Part shown: positions 7,434-16,404 of the stretch, one piece after another
Numbering within the stretch: the first letter of the stretch is position 1
How the letters are laid out: each line of letters begins with the position of its first letter
From: CAWCTB01 sp963798275
GTDB lineage: Bacteria; Acidobacteriota; Terriglobia; Terriglobales; Acidobacteriaceae
Length of the DNA: 27,070 nucleotides
NCBI GenBank assembly: GCA_963798275.1
Contig: CAWCTB010000022.1
Span: forward strand, 1-27,070
Direction of reading: 5' to 3'
Translations under genes and position numbers: made by a program
Notes under the pieces: model-generated
Seen by the model: only the letters and a program-made list of their open reading frames with translations
Databases searched by the model: none
What the model was told of the DNA's origin: nothing

Positions 7434-10400
7434 ATGGATATGAATTCCGCCAGAGTGTGGAGTTATCACTTCTGTTATGCGTACCACCGCTTCATTTGGG
7501 CGATGTGGTGGTTATTTCTCGCCGTTACCTTTGCCAGCTATCAGGCCTTTCGCTGGGCCAGCCACATATTTCCTCATTCTCGCTGGCCATTCTACTTAGT
7601 CTATTCGTCCGCTAGCTTGGTGGCGTTGCTGCTGCTCGCCCTTGGACCGTTAATCTTGTTGGCAGGGCTGTTCAGTGTGCGGTTCCGCTATGTCGCCCTA
7701 TGGGTGTCTCGCGCTGTGGGCGCCATCACAAGATGGTTGCTCACGGGGTGGCGCAGCACTTTTCTCTTGCTGGTCACGGTCGCGCTCGCAACCTGGGCCG
7801 TTTACCGACTGTCCGACAAGTCATACCGTCTATCACAATTGTTGAATACCTCTTCTATTATCAAAGTAATAGTACTTGCAATGTTGATTCGGGTTGTGTT
7901 GTGGGCCTACAAGGCAAGCTCACGTCTCGTCATCCTTCCCTTCAGTAACTATGCTTCCGACGAGAAGCTCAAGGCCAGCGTCGGAGGAATTGCCACGCGG
8001 CTTTTTAGTGAACTGGCTGGCCTGGCCCACTTGTATTCCACCATTGATGACATGGCGCCAAACGTCGGCGAGGGCGAGGAAAAGATCGCGCAAGCGAGCG
8101 TCCAGGTCCAGGATGTAGGTACCGTCCTTCAAGGCATGATTAGCGGCGAATCGAAAGTCAAGCTCGGGCCGGTGGAATTGCCTATCGGAGCGATGCTGGG
8201 CGCATTTGACCGGATGGTGCAAGGCCCACGCATATCTGGCAGCCTGCACCGGGATGCAAGCGGAATCACCTTGATCGCCAGTCTGACCGGCGGCGGCCTC
8301 CAGGGGAACTGGTGCGTTACCTCCGAGGACTTGGACGAGGTGTGCGCAAATGACGATTCCGCGCTTAGAAGCATGATTCGGCAAATGGCGTATCGCATCT
8401 TCACAGACCTGGTCCGGACCGGTTCGAGTCGCTGGCGCGCGGTTCGCTGTCACTCCTTGGGGCTGCGACTCTATCGAGACCAACTGCAAAGCCTCAAGGG
8501 CAAGCAACTGAGCCTGCGAAAATCGGAGCGCGCATTCATTCAGGCTTTGGCCGAGGACAACGACTTCGCCCAGAATCACTACAACTTGGGCATTGTTTAC
8601 AGAGAACTCGATTCGGGTGCGGCTGAAGCTGAGTTTTGGGAGGCGATTGCAAGAAATCGCCGTTTGGCAGCCGCGTATTATGCCTTGGCCGGGCTCGCCG
8701 GCGATAACTTCGATCGCGTGCGCCTTTGTGAGCAGGTGATTTCCCTGCAACCCGATCATGTCGAGGCATGGTCGCTGCAGGGAAGACTACGTACCAATAC
8801 CAAGGACCCCAAGCAATGGGAGAAGGTCATTGAGAGTCGCGCAATCGCCGCCGCTCTTTCATGGAAACTGCTGTGCTCTGCTGCGTGGAACGGCACTCTG
8901 CAGGCCAGGCCTCGCGCACTCGCCGCGCGCTGTCTTTTCAACTTAGCCGTGGCTTACGCGGGTGCCGCCAAGAATGCCGGTGTCACCGCGACGATGGTTC
9001 GTCAAGTCCTTTATCTCGACCCAACCGACGCGCGGGCACATTTTAGACTGGGCAAGCTACTGGAATCTTCTCAAGCCTATGACCAGGCCGTCTCAGCTTA
9101 CTTGGCCGCCTTACGCTTACAGGACCGGATAGATGGGTCACCCTTGACCAAGCAGTACTGGTGGCAGCTGGTCAAGACTTTGACCGCCCTGTACCAGCAG
9201 TCTGGACGCGACACAGAAAAACAAAAGTACCGCGAAATGGCCATTGAAGTGTGCCGGGTCGCTGCGGACCGGTCAGTGGTTAAGGATGAAGCACTCGATC
9301 TCTTGGCCAAGCTGTGCGGCGCGTCCAAGCACGAGGAAGTCGATGAACAGGAGAAGTCGAACCAGAAAAGCGCTCGCAAGAAACTTGACGATGCCAGAAG
9401 ACTTGCCGGTCAGGCGGCCAAAGCGAAAGCCGAACAACGCCTGGACGATGCCAGTCGCAAGTTCGCCAAGGCTCATGAGAATTATGAATCCGTCATGGGT
9501 GAGTTCACGGAACAAGAAATACTCAGGGAGGATCTGTACAGCGAGTCGGCACAATGTTACTTGGACGACGGCAAACTCGAGCAGGCTCTCGATCAGGGTA
9601 AGAATGCGGTCAATCTTGAACCTTTGAGCGCGGACAAGCACAGGTTCATCGCCGCTATTTACAATGACCTAGGCGATTACGAACGCGCCGAGTCGGAATG
9701 GCAAATCTGCCTCGATCTCGAGCCCGATGACCTGGAGAGCCTTAAAGGCATAGCCTATACATATTGGGATCGTGGCGTACTCATCCGTTGTCCGGAGGAA
9801 CGCAGCAAGGCATTTAAGCGGGTCATCGAGATATTCAACCAGACAATCGAACTATCCAAGGATTGGCAGACTGAGGCCTGGACGCATTATTGGCTGGGTA
9901 GGTTCCATGCCGACCAGCGAAACTACGATAAAGCCTACTACCACTTTAATATCGTCAAGAACATGAACTTCCGCCCCCTCGACACTCGCTTCCAATTGGG
10001 CGTGACCTATGTCGAGAGCAGGGCCTGGGACAATGCTGAGGACATGTTTCGCGAAGCCCTCATCCGGACTAAAGAGCATATGATGCAGGCGCGCAAACAA
10101 GGCGTGGAACTGTCGCTGTCGCTCAGGCAAACGTTTGATGACTCGGAAGACGACCCAGTGGCTACGGTGCTCGTCAACTTGTACCTGTACCAGGCGATGA
10201 TGTACGCCGAGCGCGGAGTAAATCTCACACAGGGCCTGCGTCTGGCTCGAAAGTCAGGTTCGTTGATCGCCCATGCTGACCCATCCAAGGAGAGTCAATT
10301 CCGCTCCTGGCAATACGAAAGTCTGGGTTTCATAAAACTCCGGCAAGGTTTGATTGACAACGCCATTGCCGATTTGGAAAAGGCTATTGCCATGCGGTCG

Positions 10401-10649
10401 GATGGCCTGGTGGCCGAAGGAGGCGGCTACTACCATCTTGCCATGGCGTACTTGGCGAAGGCCCGGGCCAACCCCGCCGACTCCGCACCCTGGCTCGCCC
10501 AGGCGCGACGGCGATGTATCGATGCGAGCCAGAACAATGTCCGGGGCGTGTACAAAGAGGAGATCTCTAATCTGCTTAAACAATTGGACGCATTGGAGAT
10601 TGCTGCTCCGCCACCTTCACCCCCATCTCCAAAAACGGCGGGGAATTGA
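7434..10649 (+). CDS. Membrane-anchored TPR protein with a TolB-like middle domain
   Basis: This 1071-aa protein begins with four predicted membrane helices (about residues 20-38, 54-80, 108-124, 142-158). A cytosolic segment opening LVILPFSNYASDEKL and containing ISGSLHRDASGITLIASLTG resembles the TolB-like (PF-start, beta, then LxSMIRQMAYRI helix) domain found before TPRs in some sensor proteins. From about residue 360 to 1050 there are many TPR-like helix pairs (FAQNHYNLGIVYREL; ARAHFRLGKLLESSQAYDQA; KHRFIAAIYNDLGDYERAES), interrupted by a charged, probably coiled stretch near 640-700. The C-terminus is Pro-rich. It is probably a scaffold or sensor; no enzyme domain is visible. Base composition looks lower in G+C than its neighbours, which with the flanking repeat hints at acquisition. 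It stands alone as a transcription unit. Confidence 0.85.
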   Translation: MDMNSARVWSYHFCYAYHRFIWAMWWLFLAVTFASYQAFRWASHIFPHSRWPFYLVYSSASLVALLLLALGPLILLAGLFSVRFRYVALWVSRAVGAITRWLLTGWRSTFLLLVTVALATWAVYRLSDKSYRLSQLLNTSSIIKVIVLAMLIRVVLWAYKASSRLVILPFSNYASDEKLKASVGGIATRLFSELAGLAHLYSTIDDMAPNVGEGEEKIAQASVQVQDVGTVLQGMISGESKVKLGPVELPIGAMLGAFDRMVQGPRISGSLHRDASGITLIASLTGGGLQGNWCVTSEDLDEVCANDDSALRSMIRQMAYRIFTDLVRTGSSRWRAVRCHSLGLRLYRDQLQSLKGKQLSLRKSERAFIQALAEDNDFAQNHYNLGIVYRELDSGAAEAEFWEAIARNRRLAAAYYALAGLAGDNFDRVRLCEQVISLQPDHVEAWSLQGRLRTNTKDPKQWEKVIESRAIAAALSWKLLCSAAWNGTLQARPRALAARCLFNLAVAYAGAAKNAGVTATMVRQVLYLDPTDARAHFRLGKLLESSQAYDQAVSAYLAALRLQDRIDGSPLTKQYWWQLVKTLTALYQQSGRDTEKQKYREMAIEVCRVAADRSVVKDEALDLLAKLCGASKHEEVDEQEKSNQKSARKKLDDARRLAGQAAKAKAEQRLDDASRKFAKAHENYESVMGEFTEQEILREDLYSESAQCYLDDGKLEQALDQGKNAVNLEPLSADKHRFIAAIYNDLGDYERAESEWQICLDLEPDDLESLKGIAYTYWDRGVLIRCPEERSKAFKRVIEIFNQTIELSKDWQTEAWTHYWLGRFHADQRNYDKAYYHFNIVKNMNFRPLDTRFQLGVTYVESRAWDNAEDMFREALIRTKEHMMQARKQGVELSLSLRQTFDDSEDDPVATVLVNLYLYQAMMYAERGVNLTQGLRLARKSGSLIAHADPSKESQFRSWQYESLGFIKLRQGLIDNAIADLEKAIAMRSDGLVAEGGGYYHLAMAYLAKARANPADSAPWLAQARRRCIDASQNNVRGVYKEEISNLLKQLDALEIAAPPPSPPSPKTAGN

Positions 10650-11200
10650 TTCTACGTATTGCCAGGGAAGCAGGTACCCTAGACCGCAGCTTGGCGACAA
10701 AAGGACGAGTAGGCACCTCTAAGACCTTGTGGCTGATATAAATAGATATAAATCAAACGGGTTCAATACCTTACAAACAATTTCTCGCCAAGTTATTGAT
10801 TTCATTAGGTCGCGACAAAAGTAAATTATCACCTGATAGTTGTAGGTCCTGGCCGATTCGCTTCTTGCAGGCGTGGCCTCCCAACTCAGTCTGCACTCGT
10901 TATGCAACAAAGACCTTCTCCCCCAAAAACTCCATGCTCTGGACTATGATGGCTCGGGCGAAGAAGCGCTGCTTCTAGAGCGTGTTTTCTCCGGCGGTTG
11001 TTGTGGGGCGGTGTTTCTCGCGCCGTACGTCTCCGGCCCCCGGCGTGCCGCCGATTCTCTAAGGGGCGCGCTGGGTGCGGGTCTGGTGAGCAGTTGTGTG
11101 GTTGGCATCATGGTAAGAGGGTGTTGACCCAAGTTCCGTTGGCTAGAGTGGGTGTGGCAGGCGAGTTATTGCAAAATTTCTTCGGGAGGGTCCGTTCTTC
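10650..11200. other. 551-bp non-coding gap
   Basis: No convincing gene is present; short open frames here lack ribosome-binding sites and family resemblance. An A/T-rich patch (about 10735-10830) stands out, with GATATAAAT repeated at 10735-10743 and 10745-10753, exactly 10 bp apart. No hairpin terminator was found after the TPR gene. The last 30 bases hold the ribosome-binding site (GGGAGG) of the next gene. Confidence 0.6.
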
Positions 11201-12566
11201 ATGAGCAAGCATTCGTTTACTCGTCGTGATTTCATTCGGGTTGGCGCAGGGACTGTATTGGCCGGCGCGGCCGCGAAAGCCACCATTCTCGAACCCAGCC
11301 CGCTGTGGGCTTCGCCGCGACCACCGCAAGCCAGCGATGTGGTGCGTTTCGCCTCCATCGGCACCGGGGTGCGGGGTTGCGAACTATTGAAAGCGAGCAC
11401 GCTGGTCCCGGGCATTGAGTGCGTCGGGGTTTGCGATCTGTGGGATGGCCGCCACATCGCCGCCCAGGAGGCGGTCGGCAAGACCGTCCCCGCGACCCGC
11501 AATTACAAGGAGATTCTCGACCGCAAGGATGTCGATGCGGTCATCGTCGCGGTTACCGATCACCAGCATCGGCAGGTGGTCATCGACGCCTGCGCCGCGG
11601 GCAAGGACGTGTATTGCGAGAAGCCGCTGTCGCATACGGTCGACGACGGGTTCGCCATGGTCGCTGCCGCGCAGAAATACAACCGGATCATGCAGGTGGG
11701 CAGCCAGCGGGTCAGCTCCATCTTGTACGCCAAAGCGAAGGAGATTTACGACTCGGGCAAGATGGGCGAGGTGTTTTGCATTCAGGCCTATTGGGACCGC
11801 AACAGCGCGAGCGGCGCATGGGTGTATCCCATTCCTCCCACGGCCAACGAGCAGACCATCGATTGGAGTGCCTTCCTCGACGGCGCTCCGAAGATTCCCT
11901 ACGATCCCATCCGCTTCTTCCGCTGGCGCTGTTTCCGCGACTACGGCGAGGGCTTGGCGGGAGACCTGTTCGTCCACCTGATCTCGGGCATTCAGTTCAT
12001 CACCGGAACGAACCTGATTGCTTCGCGCGCGCAGACCTCGCGGCGGACTGTTCCGCTGGAAGGATGGGCGGGAATTTCCCGACCTGATCGAGACCTTCTA
12101 CGACTACCCCAACTTCCGCGTCGAGGTTCGCTGCAACCTGAACAACGATGGCGGCGAGTTCATCGGTTTCTACGGTACCAAGGGCACGCTGATCATCAAG
12201 GACACGACCCTCAGCTTCAGACCGCAAAATGTGGTGCCGGAGCCGGAGACCTACTCCGTCGTTGGCTGGCCCGCCGACTTGCGCAAACAGTACCTGGCGC
12301 AGTGGCATGCCGAGCATCCGCTGCCTGCAGCGCTTGCCTGGAAGATGGATGAAGAGGATGAGATGTACGTTCCGCCGGCGGGCTACAGCGACGTGGTCGA
12401 TCACGAGGCCAACTTCTTCAGCAACGTGCGCTCGCGCAAGCCGAGCGTGGAGAACGAGGTCTTCGGCAACAACGCGGCCATTGCGTGCCACCTGGCCAAC
12501 TACGCGTACTTCAACAAGACCATCGCGACGTGGGACGGAGCCGCCAAGAAAATAATTAAGGGCTAA
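11201..12566 (+). CDS. Gfo/Idh/MocA family oxidoreductase with Tat signal (frameshift near 12040)
   Basis: NAD(P)-dependent oxidoreductases of this family usually act on sugars or cyclitols. The N-terminus has a twin-arginine motif (FTRRDFIRVGAG) and a hydrophobic leader, so periplasmic export with bound cofactor is likely. The Rossmann-type domain starts VVRFASIGTGVRG, and VYCEKPLSHTVDDG supplies the family's EKP lysine motif. The frame breaks near 12033-12041: dropping one C joins SRAQT to GGLFRWKDGREFPDLIETF and continues to 12566, giving 454 aa in total. The unbroken frame would end at 12352 with an unrelated tail. GGGAGG lies 11 bases before the ATG. It is monocistronic, with a terminator just downstream. 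The substrate is unknown. Confidence 0.92.
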
Positions 12567-12580
12567 GGGTCTGGCGATCC

Positions 12581-12612
12581 GGGGACCTCTGCACGGGGTC
12601 CCCTATTTTTGT
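12581..12612 (+). terminator. Intrinsic terminator after the oxidoreductase
   Basis: GGGGACC (12581-12587) pairs with GGTCCCC (12597-12603), and the stem is followed directly by TATTTTTG. Confidence 0.85.
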
Positions 12613-12725
12613 GCCCGGCGGTGGCTGGCTTCTCCCGACGTCGCGCCGCGGTGGCGGCGATGGGCGAGCGGCAAGTTCGAGGGGGGCGTTTCCGTAAGGC
12701 ACTGATTCCCGGCCAAATCCAGTTC

Positions 12726-12766
12726 TTGACATTGCAAATTGCAATAGTAAAATCGCTAATTGCAAT
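12726..12766 (+). promoter_or_regulatory. Promoter and ATTGCAA operator of the XRE-led operon
   Basis: A consensus -35 TTGACA (12726-12731) is followed 16 bp later by TAAAAT (12748-12753). Between them is a perfect palindrome, ATTGCAA-A-TTGCAAT (12731-12745), and a third copy, ATTGCAAT (12759-12766), abuts the ATG at 12767. The predicted transcription start is about 12760, so the leader would be only a few bases. Autoregulation by the XRE protein is likely from position. Confidence 0.75.
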
Positions 12767-13309
12767 ATGAAACTGGGAGAGAAATTACGTTACCTGCGGC
12801 TGGTGGAGGGCACCCTGCGCGGCCTGGACCAAGAGATGACCCAGCAGGAACTGGCCCGCGCCCTGAAGAAGGAACTGGGGCGCGGCTTGAGCCAGTCGTA
12901 CCTGTCGCAGATCGAGAGCGGGGCGCGGCCGCACCTGACCAACGCATCGCGCATGCTGCTGGCGCGCTTCTTCAAAGTGCATCCCGGCTATCTGGTCGAC
13001 GATCCGGAAGGCTTCCACACCGAACTGACCAGCGATTTGCGGGCCACCGAAGACCGGCTCGACCTGTGGCTGATCAACGGGGCCGAACAGTTTGCCCGGG
13101 ATGCGGAATTGAGCCAGGCGTTGCTGGACGTGGCCAAGCACAAGGAGACGCGCAAGTGCCTGGTGTTGCTGGGCGCCATCCTGGAATCGCCCGAGTTGGT
13201 GGACCGGCTGAGCGAAGTGCTCAAGCCGGCCGGCGATGGGGCGCGGCGGAAGACGCGGGAAGGGGCGCCGCGGGCGCGGCGAAAGAACCGGGTAGGAGCG
13301 AACGTATGA
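12767..13309 (+). CDS. XRE-family transcriptional regulator
   Basis: This 180-aa protein has an N-terminal Cro/C1-type helix-turn-helix at about residues 20-70 (EMTQQELARALKKELG, then LSQSYLSQIESGARPHLTN), with a longer than usual insertion between helices 2 and 3. The C-terminal half is helical and ends in a very basic Arg/Lys tail. No Shine-Dalgarno sequence precedes the ATG; the upstream bases are the ATTGCAAT operator copy, so the mRNA is probably leaderless. Its stop overlaps the next start as ATGA. As first gene of an NfeD-flotillin-PspA operon it is probably the dedicated regulator of a membrane-stress module. Confidence 0.92.
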   Translation: MKLGEKLRYLRLVEGTLRGLDQEMTQQELARALKKELGRGLSQSYLSQIESGARPHLTNASRMLLARFFKVHPGYLVDDPEGFHTELTSDLRATEDRLDLWLINGAEQFARDAELSQALLDVAKHKETRKCLVLLGAILESPELVDRLSEVLKPAGDGARRKTREGAPRARRKNRVGANV

Positions 13310-13926
13310 CGTGGGCCCTGTTTTTTCTGGCGTGTTTTCTGATTGGCGTGTCGCTGAGCGTTTTGTCGTTCATCGGCGGAAGCTGGCACCTGCCGCATGT
13401 GCATTTGCACGTGCCCCATGGGGGAGGACATATGCACGTTCCTCATGCGGGCGGCGGAGGGCGAGCCGGCACGGGCCCGGAGGCAGCGATGCCATTTGTG
13501 AATTTCGGCACCATCATGGCGTTCCTGGCATGGTTTGGCGGATCGGGATATTTGCTGACGCGCTATTCGTCGTGGGTGATCACGCTGGTGCTGGTGGTTT
13601 CGATCGTTTTCGGGCTGGTGGGTGCGAGTGTGGTGTTCTGGTTTGTGGCCAAGTTTCTGTTGGCGCACTCGCGCGAGCTGGATCCGGCGGACTACGACCG
13701 GGTGGGGGTGCTGGCGCGGATCACCAGCCCCATACGCGAGGGCGGCACCGGAGAAATTATCTTCTCGCTGGAGGGAACGCGGCAGGTCTGCGGCGCCCGC
13801 AGCGAAAACGGGGAGGCATTGCCGCGCGGCTCGGAAGTGATCGTCACCCGTTATGAGCGCGGCATTGCCTATGTGCGGAAGTACGAAGAGCTGGCCGGAG
13901 ACACGGCGGAGAGCACCCAGCCTTGA
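13306..13926 (+). CDS. NfeD-like membrane protein with a His-rich loop
   Basis: This 206-aa protein starts at the ATG overlapping the XRE stop, with TAGGAG just upstream. It has a membrane helix at about residues 4-25, then a His/Gly-rich loop (residues 28-47 hold eight His), two further helices at about 62-110, and a C-terminal NfeD-type OB-fold segment at about 120-195 (YDRVGVLARITSPIREGGTG and RGSEVIVTRYERGIAYVRK). NfeD proteins are conserved partners of SPFH proteins in membrane microdomains. The next gene is a flotillin, which strongly supports the call. The His cluster could bind metal; it is not a general NfeD feature that I know of. Confidence 0.87.
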   Translation: MTWALFFLACFLIGVSLSVLSFIGGSWHLPHVHLHVPHGGGHMHVPHAGGGGRAGTGPEAAMPFVNFGTIMAFLAWFGGSGYLLTRYSSWVITLVLVVSIVFGLVGASVVFWFVAKFLLAHSRELDPADYDRVGVLARITSPIREGGTGEIIFSLEGTRQVCGARSENGEALPRGSEVIVTRYERGIAYVRKYEELAGDTAESTQP

Positions 13927-14013
13927 GCCGGTCGCGAAAGAACGTGAGCAAGGTTTCCTGGCGGTAGCGAATCGCTGACGGCTGAAGGCCGGCGGCTTGC
14001 CTTAAGGAGGCGT

Positions 14014-15473
14014 ATGGGATTTCACATTCCAACCGACGTAGTGGTGATTGTGTGGGCAGTAATTGCGGCCACTGTTCTCATCATCGGCATGTTCACCAAG
14101 CTGTACCGCAAGGCCGGACCGAACGAAGCACTGGTGGTCTACGGCATTCGCGGGCCGCGGGTCATCAAGGGGCACGGCACGGTGGTGATGCCGATGGTGG
14201 AGAACTGCCGCGAGCTCTCGCTGGAGCTGATGTCGTTCGACGTAGCGCCGCAGCAGGACCTGTACACCAAGCAGGGGGTGGCGGTGACGGTCGAGGCGGT
14301 GGCGCAGATCAAGGTGAAGTCCGATCCCGAGTCGGTCATGACCGCGGCGGAGCAGTTCCTCACCAAGGCGCCGCCGCAGCGGGAGGCGCTGATCCGGCTG
14401 GTGATGGAAGGCCACCTGCGGGGCATCATCGGGCAGTTGACGGTGGAGGAGATCGTGAAGCAGCCGGAGATGGTGGCCGATCGCATGCGCTCGACTTGCG
14501 CAGACGACATGAACAAGATGGGCCTGGAGGTGATTTCGTTCACTATCAAGGAAGTCCGCGATAAGAACGAGTACATCACCAACATGGGCCGGCCCGATAT
14601 TGCGCGCATCAAGCGCGATGCTGACGTGGCCACGGCCGAGGCGGACCGCGACACGGCGATCAGACGCGCCATCGCGTTGCGCGAATCGGCCACAGCCAAG
14701 GCGCAGGCCGACCAGGAACGAGTGGCGGCGGAAACCGCTTCACTGGCCCGGCAGGCCGAAGCCCAGCGCGATCTGGAGGTGAAGAAGGCCAGCTATCTGG
14801 AAATGGTCAAGCGCCAGCAGGCGCAGGCCGACAAAGCCTACGAAATTCAGACCAACGTGATGCAACAACAGGTCACGGTCGAAGCCGTGAAAGTACAGCA
14901 GGTGGAGAAGGAGCAGCAGGTGAAGGTGCAAGAGGCCGAAATCCTGCGGCGCGAGAAAGAGCTGATCGCGACGGTGCTGAAGCAGGCGGAGATCGAGCGG
15001 CAGCGGATTCAAACGCTGGCCGAGGCGGAACGGTCGCGGACCATGGTAGAAGCCGAAGGCCGAGCCAGCGCGATTCGCGCCCAGGGCGAAGCCGAAGCCG
15101 AGATCATCTTCAAGAAGGGCGACGCGGAAGCCCGTGCCATGAATGTGAAGGCCGAGGCTTATCCAGGAGTACAACCAGGCGGCCGTGGTGGACAAACTGC
15201 TCACCGGTCTTGCCGGAGGTGGTGAAGGCGCTGGCCAGTCCGCTGAGCAACGTCGACAAGATCACCATTGTCTCGACGGGGAATGGCAACTCGGCGGGCA
15301 TGCACAAGATAACCGGCGACATCACCGAGATCGCGGCGCAGGTCCCGGCATTGTTCGAAGCGCTTTCGGGCATGAAGATGTCGGAGTTGCTGGGCAAGAT
15401 TCGGACCATCGGCGACAAGACGCCGAAACCGGAGGCTTTACCGCCGAGCGAAGAGAAGAAGAGCAGTGAATAG
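14014..15473 (+). CDS. Flotillin-like SPFH/band 7 protein (two frameshifts near the C-terminus)
   Basis: A membrane helix at residues 8-27 is followed by an SPFH domain (GPNEALVVYGIRGPRVIKG to about residue 200). A long Ala/Glu-rich coiled coil with typical flotillin AEAEADR- and QAEIERQ-type repeats runs to about residue 400, then a C-terminal oligomerisation region. The unbroken frame ends at 15225. Removing one C near 15160 and one T near 15209 links AEAYQEYNQAAVVDKLLTGL to PEVVKALASPLSNVDKITIV and runs to 15473, giving 485 aa. AAGGAGG sits only three bases before the ATG. Flotillins scaffold membrane microdomains and tune fluidity; with NfeD upstream and PspA downstream this forms a membrane-integrity unit. 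Confidence 0.93.
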
Positions 15474-15512
15474 TGGCTGGTGGCTACTGGCTACTGGATC
15501 GTGAACAAAAGA

Positions 15513-15541
15513 CCCACTCAAGCAGAAGCGGCTTGAGTGGG
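15513..15541. repeat. Perfect 11-bp hairpin between flotillin and pspA
   Basis: CCCACTCAAGC (15513-15523) and GCTTGAGTGGG (15531-15541) pair perfectly around a 7-base loop. There is no T tract on either strand, so it is not a normal terminator. It could be an RNA processing or stability element, or a copy of a dispersed repeat. A short TGGCTACTGGCTACTGG tandem lies just before it (about 15481-15497). Confidence 0.65.
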
Positions 15542-15622
15542 GGCACCCGGCGAGCGCGAACGAACAACATCGGTTAGCGGATGAAAAGCTAATCGCTGAC
15601 AGCGAGAGAACAGGAGTTAGTT

Positions 15623-16282
15623 ATGGCATTACTCGATCGTGTGGCAACGTTGGTGAAAGCGAACCTGAATGACCTGGTGGACCGGGCGGAAAATCCCGAG
15701 AAGATGCTGAAACAGGTCATCCTCGACATGGAAAACCAGTTTATGCAGGTGAAGACGCAGGTGGCGATTGCTCTGGCCGACTTGCACCTGCTGCAGCGCA
15801 AGAAGAAAGAGAACGCGGAGAAGCACGCCGAGTGGATGCGCAAGGCCGAGCTGGCCGTCGACAAAAAAGACGACGATCTGGCGCGGGCGGCGCTGGAGCG
15901 GGCGATGAGCTTCCAGCAACTCACCGAGAGCTTCGATCAGCAGATCGTTGACCAGGAGGGGCAGGTGGAGTCGCTCAAGACTGCGCTGAAGCGGCTGGAG
16001 ACGAAACTGACCGAAGCCCGGGCGAAAGTGGACCTGCTTACCGCCCAGCATCGCCGGGCGCGAGCCGCCAGGCGGGCGGCCGATGCGCAGGAGGCGCCGG
16101 TGGGCGAGAACCGGACTTTTGAACGCATGCGGGCCAAGGTTACGCGGGAAGAGGCCATCGTGCAGGCGAAGGGAGAGTTGCTGGGCACCAGTCTGGAAGG
16201 GCGGCTGGATGCGCTCGACCGGGAGGACAAGATCAACTCCCTGCTTGACGAGCTAAAGTCGCGGCGGCGGTTGGGCGCGTAA
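15623..16282 (+). CDS. pspA: PspA/IM30 family membrane-stress protein
   Basis: This 219-aa protein matches PspA/IM30 in length and pattern: an N-terminal amphipathic helix (MALLDRVATLVKANLNDLV), then RAENPEKMLKQVILDMENQF, and a nearly continuous coiled coil to the end. PspA proteins polymerise on damaged inner membrane and block proton leak. CAGGAG lies eight bases upstream of the ATG. It is the last gene of the XRE-NfeD-flotillin operon, after a 149-bp gap that contains a hairpin. Bacterial PspA/LiaH homologues elsewhere are also linked to flotillin/NfeD-type partners, so joint membrane protection is the expected role. Confidence 0.93.
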   Translation: MALLDRVATLVKANLNDLVDRAENPEKMLKQVILDMENQFMQVKTQVAIALADLHLLQRKKKENAEKHAEWMRKAELAVDKKDDDLARAALERAMSFQQLTESFDQQIVDQEGQVESLKTALKRLETKLTEARAKVDLLTAQHRRARAARRAADAQEAPVGENRTFERMRAKVTREEAIVQAKGELLGTSLEGRLDALDREDKINSLLDELKSRRRLGA

Positions 16283-16404
16283 GGACAAGCTGGCTGCGAC
16301 CGTCGCGCGTGCGGGATAGAGCGAGAGCCAGTCTGGTGAATCGGGGGGACCTCGCCAAGAGTCCGTTTGCTTTCTACTCTACGCCCGGCTGATCCTTGCG
16401 GCGA

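Noticed and set aside
7920..8759. 279-aa minus-strand open frame
   Set aside because: Antisense to the TPR protein, which is continuous over 1071 codons.
10873..11127. Possible 84-aa gene in the gap before the oxidoreductase
   Set aside because: No ribosome-binding site, no recognisable domain, and it crosses a region of unrelated composition.
11384..11977. 197-aa minus-strand open frame
   Set aside because: Antisense to the Gfo/Idh oxidoreductase, which has a clear Rossmann fold.
15513..15541. Hairpin considered as an operon-ending terminator after flotillin
   Set aside because: No T tract on either strand, and pspA follows with matching function and orientation.
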